Below are positions 53,847 through 62,514 of a stretch of 64,000 nucleotides of DNA, in pieces. How positions within the stretch are numbered: position 1 is the first letter of the stretch; every line of letters starts with the position of its first letter. The position numbers and the translations under genes are program-made. The DNA lies in assembly GCA_949751835.1 (NCBI GenBank), contig CATKHK010000068.1, forward strand, positions 186,001 through 250,000. The letters run 5' to 3'. Source of the DNA: Blepharisma japonicum. Lineage: Eukaryota > Ciliophora > Heterotrichea > Heterotrichida > Blepharismidae. The notes below the pieces were generated by a model. The model saw only the letters and a list, made by a program, of their open reading frames with translations. It was not told where the DNA came from and did not search any database.

Positions 53847-54074
53847 ATTTAATTTTATTAAAAGAGATGTCAATAAAAGCAACTTTCAGGGAAAATATTA
53901 ACATAATTAGTAGATGTGATTTACAGTTACTTTGATATTTAATGTAATTTTTTTTCAAATTTAATATATATACATCAAAAATATAGCTATTATAATAGAA
54001 TGTATTAAAAATCTTAAAAATATCTTTATAGTTTAATAATCTCTATATTAAAATAGAAAAACAGCTACATATAA

Positions 54075-54692
54075 ATGGATTCCAGCCTTCTTGAAAAATC
54101 AACCAAATTAATCGAGTCTTGCCAGCACGAACTCCTTGACTTAATTAACGGCCAAAGAGAATGGGAACACCTTGGTGAAGACAATGGCGTCGAATCTGAT
54201 CGCATTATGACTGAATCCGGAATCCAGCTTATAAAGGCTATAGGACTCATCAATAGAACCCCTCAACAGATTGTTGACGTCATTTGCGATTACCAGCATA
54301 AATCAGAATGGGACGATATGTGTGTGGAAAGTCTTATGGTCCAAGAATTCGACCCAAATTATAGAGTTCTTTACCAACGCTTTTGGGCACCATGGCCAAT
54401 TAGCCATAGAGACTTTGTTTTTGCCTCAAAAGTTTCAAATATTGGTGAAGATATTATTATTGTAGCGAAAAGTGTAGAAACTGAATTGGCTCCTGAAAAA
54501 AGTGGAGTTGTTAGAGGAAGCATTAACACCTCAGGATTTTATCTCCAAAAATTGGGAGAAAATTTAACAAGACTTACGTATTTGGTTTCTGTGGATCCTA
54601 AGGGAAGCTTACCATTGTGGGTTGTTAATCAACTTGGGAAAAAGCAATGCCAAGTGCCTTATAAGCTAAAAGTAAGGCTGGGAGACTCTTAG
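54075..54692 (+). CDS. START-domain protein, copy 1
   Basis: Encodes 205 aa, essentially one START lipid-binding domain. Visible: IKAIGLINRTPQQIVDVICDYQHKSEWDDMC, YRVLYQRFWAPWPISHRDFVFASKV (the START FWAPWP-x-x-x-RDFV motif), TSGFYLQKLGENLTRLTYLVSVDPKGSLPLWVVNQLGKKQ. Fits the StAR/PCTP-like pocket for a sterol or phospholipid. No signal peptide or membrane segment. The closest paralog is copy 2, 63 bp downstream. Confidence 0.9.
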   Translation: MDSSLLEKSTKLIESCQHELLDLINGQREWEHLGEDNGVESDRIMTESGIQLIKAIGLINRTPQQIVDVICDYQHKSEWDDMCVESLMVQEFDPNYRVLYQRFWAPWPISHRDFVFASKVSNIGEDIIIVAKSVETELAPEKSGVVRGSINTSGFYLQKLGENLTRLTYLVSVDPKGSLPLWVVNQLGKKQCQVPYKLKVRLGDS

Positions 54693-54755
54693 GCTAATAT
54701 ATTCTTACATGAGAAATTTGCATTTTCATTTAAAATACAGTCATTTTCCTTATAA

Positions 54756-55373
54756 ATGGAAACTTCACTGCTTGAAAAGTCCACAAAAACCATAGAAAGC
54801 TGCCAAGCAGAACTCTTAGATCTAATCAACGGTCAAAGAAATTGGGAGCATCTTGGAGACGACAACAATGTGGAATCAGATCGCCTAATGACTGAATATG
54901 GAATCCATTTAATTAAAGCAGTAGGGCTAATTAACAGAACTCCTCAACAGATATTTGACGTAATTTGGGATTACCAACACAAATCAGAGTGGGACGACAT
55001 GTGTCTTGAAAATCTTTTGGTCCAAGAATTTACCCCAGATTTTAGAGTCCAATATCAGCGTTTTTGGGCTCCTTGGCCGATTAGTCAGAGAGATTTTGTG
55101 TTCGCTTCAAGAGTAATTAGAACTGACGGAGACATTTTGATTACAGGAAAAAGTATAGAAACTGAGCTCGCACCTGAAAAAAGTGGGATCGTTAGAGGAA
55201 GCATAAATACCTCAGGATTTTATCTTCAAAGTTTGGGAGAAAATTTAACGAGAATTACCTATTTAGTGTGTGTAGATCCAAAAGGAAGCATTCCTACTTG
55301 GGTAGTGAACCAACTTGGAAAAAGGCAGTGCCAAATTGTGCACAAATTAAAAGTGAGACTAGGAGATGTTTAA
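54756..55373 (+). CDS. START-domain protein, copy 2
   Basis: Encodes 205 aa, the same length as copy 1 and very similar (EKSTKTIESCQAELLDLINGQRNWEHLGDDN; RFWAPWPISQRDFVFASRV; DPKGSIPTWVVNQLGKRQC). A recent tandem duplicate of copy 1; both remain open, suggesting both are used. TAA stop. Confidence 0.9.
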   Translation: METSLLEKSTKTIESCQAELLDLINGQRNWEHLGDDNNVESDRLMTEYGIHLIKAVGLINRTPQQIFDVIWDYQHKSEWDDMCLENLLVQEFTPDFRVQYQRFWAPWPISQRDFVFASRVIRTDGDILITGKSIETELAPEKSGIVRGSINTSGFYLQSLGENLTRITYLVCVDPKGSIPTWVVNQLGKRQCQIVHKLKVRLGDV

Positions 55374-55536
55374 TTGCAGTGATTATTTAAAGCATTATTT
55401 AATTTTTATTATAGGCTTGATATATTGAGATTTTTATTAAACTGTCAAAATTATATTAAAAATTTTAAATGAATATAAGGCATTTCTTGTGATGGAATCA
55501 AATTAAAATATGATGACATATAATTTATAAGGAAAT

Positions 55537-56191
55537 ATGAACGATTCAAATACTACTGAACAATTGTAATTTTTATGATAGTGACTATATGATGAAAATC
55601 CTTACTATTGGGGATTCTGGGGTTGGGAAGACTTGCCTTATTATGCGATATACAGTAAAAAATATAAAGGAAAACTCATTCTCAAATAAATTTTTGAACA
55701 CAATCGGAGTTGAATGTAAAAGCAAAACTATAGTTCAAGGAAACAAAAAAGTAAGAATGCAATTGTGAGATACAGCAGGCCAGGAAAGATTTAGGACGAT
55801 CACGAATAATTACTATAGAGGCGCACATGCCATTGCGATTGTTTATGACGTAACTGATAGGAAATCTTTTGAAATGGTCAGCTCATGGCTTGCAGAAATT
55901 AGAAAATCTAGGGGCTCTGATGCTTTTATCTTTATTCTTGCAAATAAAGTGGACATGACTGAAAAGAGGGTTGTTTCTGAACGAGAAGGCGAAGAGTGAG
56001 CAAAAGATAGAGATTTGCATTATTTTGAAGTTTCTGCAAAAGAAAATTTAGGTGTTGAAGAAGCTTTTTCTTTTATTTTTTCAAAAATTTTTACGAGAAT
56101 GCAAAACAGCCCTAATTTTCTAGCCAGAAATCAAGAAAATTTGCAATTGTCTCGCATGGAAAGTAAAAAGTCAAAATCCAAGAAAAAGTAA
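55537..56191 (+). CDS. Rab-family small GTPase without C-terminal cysteines
   Basis: Encodes 212 aa after a 16-nt intron at 55566-55581. All G motifs are present: GDSGVGKTCL (G1), TIGVE (switch I), [23 protein letters not shown] (G3, its Trp a TGA), ANKVDM (G4, NKxD) and EVSAKEN (G5). RabF-like YYRGA and WLAEI segments support Rab. The tail ends SKKSKSKKK with no Cys, so geranylgeranylation is impossible; membrane contact may rely on the polybasic end. Decayed copies of this gene lie at about 58007-58830. Confidence 0.92.
55566..55581 (+). other. 16-nt intron, Rab gene
   Basis: Sequence GTAATTTTTATGATAG; removal joins the 9-codon first exon to the GTPase domain in frame. Confidence 0.9.
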
Positions 56192-56320
56192 TATTAACTT
56201 AGGTGCTGCTAATTTTATTTACTTATTATTTATTGGATGATTTTTAATAAATAAATATAATCGTTTGAAAAATATGCTCATAATAATAATTCTTCCTTAA
56301 ATAATTTTAAAAATTATTGA

Positions 56321-57046
56321 ATGGAATATTTTACAAGTCGAAATGGTATCCAACTAGCTTACAAACTTTCAATAAAATCCCCAAATGATAAAAACATCTA
56401 TATTATCTGTCATGGGCAGCTTTGTGATATGGATTTGTTTTTATATAGTTATTTAAGCGAGAATTTACAAGTAAATACTTTTCGATTTGATTTTACAGGA
56501 AATGGCCACAGTTATGGCGATTTTTCATGAGCAGGTTTCGAAAGAGAAGTTGGTGACTTAGACGATGCTGTAAAATTTCTTATATCCCAAGGATATCAAG
56601 TATCAGGAATTATAGGCCACTCCAAAGCAGGGAATGTAGTAATTATATATTCTGCTCTTCATGCAGATGTCAAAAAAATCATTGCATTAGCCCCGCGTTT
56701 TTATATGGATGTTTTACCTCACTATTTACAAGAAAAATTCGAGCTTCTCCAGCAAAATGGTGAAATTTTACACTCAGTATTTGGGAAAGAATTTAAAATT
56801 ACCCAGGAAATGGTCACTGAAAGGATAAATATCGATATGAAAATGTATTGTGAAAGATCCCAAGGAGATATCTATATTTTACATGGAGAACCTGATGATA
56901 TAATCCCTTATTCAGATTCTTTAGCTTATGTGCAAGAATTAAAAGAAAAATGTAAAGGGCACTATACATTAAATTGCAAGCATTTTTTCAATGAAGCTTT
57001 AGAACAAGTCATACAGATAATCCATCAAATAATTTCGAATAATTAA
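56321..57046 (+). CDS. Alpha/beta hydrolase
   Basis: Encodes 241 aa with a TGA-coded Trp. Hydrolase landmarks: IYIICHGQLCDMDLF (oxyanion region HG), FRFDFTGNGHSYGDFS, the nucleophile elbow GHSKAG (Ser), the acid strand IYILHGEPDDIIPY (Asp) and a late HFF His (CKHFFNEA). The catalytic triad is complete. No signal peptide. Substrate not predictable; resembles small serine esterases/acylglycerol-lipase-like proteins. Lies between START copies 2 and 3. Confidence 0.85.
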
Positions 57047-57246
57047 TTAAAATAATTTTAAAAAATATTAAGAGGTTCATTTGTGGTTAGCAATTTTTGG
57101 AGATTCCAAGTTTTTCCTGCAAATTTTACTTTAAAGCACATTTTTGAATTCTATTTCATTTTATCAATCATATTAAACAAAGCATATATCTAAGAAAATC
57201 TAGGCTGAACTGTTTCCGTTTTAGCTTAATTTATAGTAATAAATAA

Positions 57247-57867
57247 ATGGAACCAAATCTTGAAGAAATATGTTCTACTGCTCTTGAGCGAGCTCAAGCA
57301 GAACTCCTTAACCTAATCAATAACCCTGAAGTACGCTGGGAATCCTACAAAGAAAAGCATGGCCTCACACGCCAAAAAATAGAAGCAGACACAGGAGCCT
57401 TAATTATTAAATCTGCAGGAACAATCAATAAGCCAGGACAACTTGTATTTGATACATTATGGGATGACTCAAAAAAGCTAGAATGAAACCCAAAACTAAA
57501 AGAAACGAGAATTCTCCACGAATTTGATTCACGGATAAGAATATATTATAACAGCTTCAAATCACCATGGCCAGTCAAAAACAGAGACTTTGTGTTTGCA
57601 ACAAGGGCAGTTAGTCTAGGCGATGACGCTTTAATCACAAAAATAAGCATAAACACTGCTCTATGCCCTGAAAAAGCTGGACTTATAAGAGGCGAAATGA
57701 GAAGCTCAGGATGCTTAATACACCCTGTGGATGAAAATTCGTGTGTTTTGACCTTTGTGGTAAGCATAGATCCGAAAGGGTCAATTCCGAAATCATTAGT
57801 AAATAAGGCACAAGAAGAGCAGACATTAGCTGTGCATGACATAAGACAATATGTTGCAAGATTATAA
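57247..57867 (+). CDS. START-domain protein, copy 3
   Basis: Encodes 206 aa, with a TGA-coded Trp at 57484. Belongs, with copy 4, to a second subfamily: MEPNLEEICSTALERAQAELLNLINNP, FKSPWPVKNRDFVFATR, VDENSCVLTFVVSIDPKGSIPKSLVNKAQEEQ. The START motif is FKSPWP instead of the FWAPWP of copies 1-2. TAA stop. Confidence 0.9.
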
Positions 57868-58978
57868 TAATTAGCATCTAGGCTCTAAATAAGAGTTTAG
57901 CTTTATTTAATATATTCTTTTTTGATACAGAAATTTGTTTAGATATTGTCAAGTAAAATCTTGAAATTATTCATTAATTTGAAGCTAATTTATGCATTGC
58001 ATATAAAGAAAATTAGGTGTTGAGTAATTGGAGATTCCAAAGTCATAAATTGCTGCTATTGTTTATGAAGTGTTAGACAATCATTGTTACGATATTGAGT
58101 CAAAGGCTTTTCAAAGTTTCTAAAAATGACGTAATGAAGTAAATGGAGCCTAAATCAAATTTTTCTCCCATTTAGGAGAGAGCTTAAATAATACTCTTTG
58201 GAGTTATAAATTACTATAATAAACATCGATATTATGCAGAGCCAAATATCCTCTTAAGTTTATTATCCAAGAGTAAAGCAGGAACTACTTTAAAGATATT
58301 TTACAGCTTTCTCCCAATTGTAGTTAATGATGTTAAGAAAAATACAAGAAGACTTAATGGAGCAAATTTTATTGTTTGGAATATTAGCTTAGAATATTTT
58401 GTTTCAGCATTTAAGAAAATATCTATTCAAGTATAATCTAAAGACAAGCATTATGAAATAGAATAAAGAACGATTTTTTGAGGTAAAATGCAAAGATAGT
58501 TAGATTTAAATAAATTATAAAATTATAAATTAGGAAATGCTAAACTGAAGCAAAAGTAAATAGAAAGCTACTAAGATGAGTGTGCAGTATGATAGAGCTT
58601 GAAGAATTATGATGATTTTATATAATAAATATTAAATTGTTCATACCATTGCTATTGCTTATGACGTAACTGTTGCCCTTATAAATAAAGCTGGCATAGC
58701 TGAAATATGGCTTCCTCAAAAACTTGAAGCAAAGAATGGCAAAGGAAATTATAATAGTTTTCGATTAAAATTTAGAGTGAGAAAAACCTCTTTCATTATG
58801 TATATGCAAAAAGACCATAATCTTAGAATTAAATTTGGTATTTTTGTGCTAAAAATAAAAATGCAAATCAATTTATTCAGATATCACTAATCAGAAATTT
58901 AGCGTAAATAACTCTCATCTTAGATATGCAAATTTTTCTCCATTGTCATTTTATTGCTTGATCTTTAATAATAAATAA
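57868..58978 (+). pseudogene. Decayed Rab and START relics
   Basis: No intact gene in 1.1 kb, but recognisable pieces on the plus strand. 58007-58110 has AAAATTAGGTGTTGAG (Rab ENLGVEEA) and ATTGTTTATGAAGTG (Rab IVYDV). 58142-58200 has ATGGAGCCTAAAT and GGAGAGAGCTT, resembling the first 50 bases of START copy 4. 58600-58740 has CATACCATTGCTATTGCTTATGACGTAACTG-type sequence (Rab HAIAIVYDVT) and AATAAAGCTGGCATAGCTGAA (Rab NKVDMTE). Stops and frameshifts disrupt all. These are leftovers of past duplications of the Rab/START block. Confidence 0.7.
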
Positions 58979-59599
58979 ATGGAGCCAAACCTTGAAGAAA
59001 TTTGTTCTACCGCTCTTGAGAGAGCTCAGGCAGAGCTTCTTGACTTAATCAGCAACCCTCAAAGACGTTGGGAATCATACAAAGAAAAGTTAGGTCTCGT
59101 ACGTCAGAGGACAGCTACAGACACAGGAACCTTTATTGTTAAATCTTCAGGAACCATTAATAAATCCGGACAAATTGTATACGATACTATGTGGGATGAC
59201 ACAAATAAGCTCCAATGGAATCCGAGATGCAAAGAATCAAAAATTCTCCATGAGTTCGACTCACGAATAAAAATAATTTATAATAGTTTCAAGTCACCGT
59301 GGCCTGTGACTAACAGAGATTTTGTATTTGCGACAAAGTCAGTTAGTCTAGGGGATGATGCTTTGATAGTTTTAATAAGCATCGCCACTGCATTGTGCCC
59401 TGAAAAAAAAGGCTTTGTAAGGGGTGAAATGAAAAGTTCAGGATACTTCATTCGCCCAGTGGATGAAAATTCATGTGTTTTGACCTCTGTGATAAGCACA
59501 GATCCAAAAGGGTCAATTCCTCAGTCAGTCGTAAATAAAGTCCAAGAAGAGCAGACTTTATCTGTGCATGAAATAGGAAAATTGATTGGGGGAAGGTAA
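58979..59599 (+). CDS. START-domain protein, copy 4
   Basis: Encodes 206 aa. Closest to copy 3: MEPNLEEICSTALERAQAELLDLISNP, FKSPWPVTNRDFVFATKSVSLGDDALIV, DPKGSIPQSVVNKVQEEQT. The C-terminus differs (HEIGKLIGGR). Open over the full domain, no TGA. Together with copies 1-3 it forms an interleaved START/Rab/hydrolase block. Confidence 0.9.
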   Translation: MEPNLEEICSTALERAQAELLDLISNPQRRWESYKEKLGLVRQRTATDTGTFIVKSSGTINKSGQIVYDTMWDDTNKLQWNPRCKESKILHEFDSRIKIIYNSFKSPWPVTNRDFVFATKSVSLGDDALIVLISIATALCPEKKGFVRGEMKSSGYFIRPVDENSCVLTSVISTDPKGSIPQSVVNKVQEEQTLSVHEIGKLIGGR

Positions 59600-60041
59600 T
59601 AACTAAACAAATATTATTTTAAGAATCATCATAGCAATTAATATCATGCCTATACAGAAAATGTAATCAGTATATTTTTAAAGCTCTTACTAATCTTACA
59701 TGATAGACTATTGCACTTTATATTTGTAATAATTCTATGCTACGGGATCTTATATAGCAATTTTTAAAAGAATTATCTTAAAATGTGATTTTAGTTTTTA
59801 ATATTGCTCCCCAGCTTATCATAGAATAAATCTAAGCCATAATTAGGGATTAACCTTGCTTAAATAATAAGCAATGCAATTTCCACTAAATTTTTCTCCA
59901 TTTTCACAGAGTTTATTAAACATTGAAAGAACTTATTGAGAATTAATAATAAGATATATATATCTAAAATGCTAATAATTAGTGGAAAATTTGCAAATTC
60001 GTGCTATTAAAAATGAATTCAAAAATAATAGCTATTAATAA
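59600..60041. other. Intergenic stretch between convergent genes
   Basis: 440 bp, AT-rich, with the pattern of decayed sequence but no recognisable piece. No RNA gene seen. Confidence 0.5.
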
Positions 60042-60821
60042 TTATTCTAATAGTAGTAGGCTTAAAACAGCACCTATGGCAACACTTGCTGAGTAGTAAA
60101 CGTCCGGATCCCCTGACTGTATCTGTCTATTATTTCCACCTGAAAACATATCAGTCACTTTTTTAATCTGCCACTGTTTCGCTTGCTTCGTCTCAGAAAT
60201 AATATACCACAATACATCATTTCTGCATCCATAATCCGGATTTGTAGCTGACCCTTTATAGAAGTAATAATCATCAGTGCTTCTCACGACTTCCCTTATA
60301 TTAACATTTGACGTATTTGAAGTCCAATAGGTCGTACCTCCAGTGCTAGGCAAATTTCACCATTCCAGAGAGTCTAAAAAGAAACTTTCTATGCCAGCCT
60401 TAAAAATCACGCTTACAATGGCCATGTTTTCTTTGTCTCTTTCCCAGTACTTGTCCTGGACTATCAAAATTATTTCCATTTCCATAGGAAAAGAAACTCC
60501 ATTAAGGGTATGCTCAGATGGGGTATGAAAGTCAATGTATTTGACAAGAAAAGTACGTTTGTCATCTTCTGGACCGATTTCGATGTAGCCAAAATCAGCT
60601 GTGACGCGCATCAAGTTGCCTGTGTTAGTAATGTTCCTTGCTTTGGTCGCCCCGAGGAAAACCATTTTCATTAAGTATTTGTCAGGGATATCACTTGTGG
60701 AGTCTATGTTGAGGTTCATAGGAGATTGCTTAGTCCCTGAGCAGGCATCAGGCCAGCCGCCTTGAGCGTCATAAGACCAGCCAAAAGCTGATGAGATGAG
60801 TGCTGTAAATATAAAAAACAT
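60042..60821 (-). CDS. Alpha-carbonic-anhydrase-related protein, probably GPI-anchored and acatalytic
   Basis: Encodes 259 aa, joined across TGA at 60354 (Trp). There is a signal peptide (MFFIFTALISSAFG), then the alpha-CA start WSYDAQGGWPDACSGTKQSPMNL (normal W-x-Y and SP-x-NI motifs). The zinc region reads YIDFHTPSEHTLNG then FPMEMEIILI: of the three zinc His (94, 96, 119), only the second is kept; the first is Asp and the third is Glu. A hydrophobic C-terminal tail (SASVAIGAVLSLLLLE) with small residues before it fits a GPI-attachment signal. Such a CA-related protein would act by binding, not catalysis. Confidence 0.85.
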
Positions 60822-60892
60822 AATTTAATATTAGAAAATCATTTTTTATTTTAAAATTTTACACAGAAATCAGTTGAAATTTTGGCAATTAA

Positions 60893-61606
60893 TTAGATTA
60901 TGTCAGAATAATCAAGATCCCACCCACAAATATCTTGGCCAGTGAGATCAGCTGTGAGATTTCTTCTATACTCAATATTGCATTGAGGTTTTATTGGACT
61001 TTGGACTCTTTGAGTCATAAGCAGTCCTGGAGAAGCCAATGATGGCTTTCTAGTTTTTATTTTTGGTGGTGATTTAGCAATATTGGAAATAGATTTCTTT
61101 CTTACACTTTCTCTTCTTTTACCAGCGGTTGCTGGCCTCAAAGTCCCCTCATAGCTGTAAGATGTCGCTTCTATTTTCAGCCCAGAAACATTCTTTATAT
61201 CATCGTTTCTTTTCTTTACAAACGCGTTTTTTGGAAAAGTTCATTTCTTTACCCCTACTCTATGAATATCTAAGCTTATTTCTTGCTTTTTCATTGAAAT
61301 TGTATCATTCATCAATATAAAATTGCAGCTTTTTTTTACTTTTTCTGCAGTCAAATTCATATCATTCCTTAATGAGAGTCTTGGCTTCATAAATGCTGTG
61401 TTCGGGAGATTTTTTCGATTAATATCGAATTTATTGTTTTCAGTTCGATTGAATTTTTCAATTTCACCCGTTTTTATGATTCGACTATTTATTTTCTTTT
61501 TTTGCTGTAAATCAATATACAAATTCTTTTTTATGATTCCTCTTGAAACATGCTTTGTTAGGATTTTCCTTTCTACATCTGGTTCTATTGTGACCACTGC
61601 AAACAT
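60893..61606 (-). CDS. Hypothetical basic protein
   Basis: Encodes 237 aa from ATG 61606, through a TGA-coded Trp at 61238, to TAA 60893. Lys/Arg/Asn-rich and mostly disordered, with short Ser/Thr-Pro sites (KPSLASPGLL, VQSPIKPQC). N-terminus MFAVVTIEPDVERKILTK. No family recognised. Head-to-head with prohibitin-2: 26 bp between the two start codons. Confidence 0.6.
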
Positions 61607-61632
61607 TGGATATTGGAATTTTAATAATAAAA

Positions 61633-62457
61633 ATGAACGCTCAGGTCGCAGGTACCGCAGGAGCAGGCGTAGCCCTATTAGGCGCTCTTGGTGTCTTCAT
61701 ATATAACTCTCTTTTCACAGTAGACGCAGGACATCGTGCAGTAATGTACAATCGTATTTCAGGCATCAATGACAAAAAGATTTACATAGAAGGCACCCAT
61801 TTCAAGCTTATCTTTTTCGACCGTCCAATAATCTATGATGTCCGCACGCATCCTCGCATCATTAGTTCTCTGACCGGGACCAAAGATCTTCAAATGGCCA
61901 ACGTTTCTCTTAGAGTTCTTTCTAGACCTAACGTAGAAGCTTTGCCTACAGTCTACAGAACTCTTGGAAAAGACTATGATGAAAGAGTCCTCCCCAGCAT
62001 CGTAAACGAAATTCTCAAATCTGTTGTCGCCCAGTTCAACGCCACTCAGCTATTAACTCAAAGAGAACAAGTTTCGAGAATGATCAGACAAAATCTTATC
62101 AATAGAGCCAATGACTTTAACATTGTGGTCGATGATGTCTCTATCACCCACTTATCATTTGGAAAAGAATTCACTGAAGCTATTGAAGCCAAACAAGTCG
62201 CTGCTCAGCAGGCAGAAATGGCCAAGTACATTGTTTTGCAAGCAGAACAAGAAAAACTAGGGATGATTATTAAGGCAGAAGGAGAATCAAAAAGTGCAGA
62301 ACTCATTGGATCAGCAATTGCGGCAAACCCTGCTTATATCAGACTGAAGAAAATTGAGACAGCCACTGAAATTGCTAATACGCTTGCACAGTCGAGAAAT
62401 AGAGTTTTGCTAAGTTCGGAAAGTCTTTTAATGAATCTTAAAGATCTTTTGAACTAA
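61633..62457 (+). CDS. PHB2: Prohibitin-2
   Basis: Encodes 274 aa. N-terminal membrane segment (GTAGAGVALLGALGVFIYNSLFTV), then the SPFH domain with PHB2 landmarks GHRAVMYNRISGI, EGTHFKLIFFDRPIIYDVRTHPRIISSLTGTKDLQMANVSLRVLSRPN, ERVLPSIVNEILKSVVAQFNATQLLTQREQVS, and the coiled coil FGKEFTEAIEAKQVAAQQAEMAKY. Known: PHB1/PHB2 rings in the mitochondrial inner membrane stabilise respiratory proteins and regulate m-AAA protease. Start chosen at ATG 61633. Confidence 0.95.
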   Translation: MNAQVAGTAGAGVALLGALGVFIYNSLFTVDAGHRAVMYNRISGINDKKIYIEGTHFKLIFFDRPIIYDVRTHPRIISSLTGTKDLQMANVSLRVLSRPNVEALPTVYRTLGKDYDERVLPSIVNEILKSVVAQFNATQLLTQREQVSRMIRQNLINRANDFNIVVDDVSITHLSFGKEFTEAIEAKQVAAQQAEMAKYIVLQAEQEKLGMIIKAEGESKSAELIGSAIAANPAYIRLKKIETATEIANTLAQSRNRVLLSSESLLMNLKDLLN

Positions 62458-62514
62458 AATAATTTTAGTAAGGCTAAAGGCTATTTATATAGGAAGATTA
62501 AAGTCGATAAGGTA

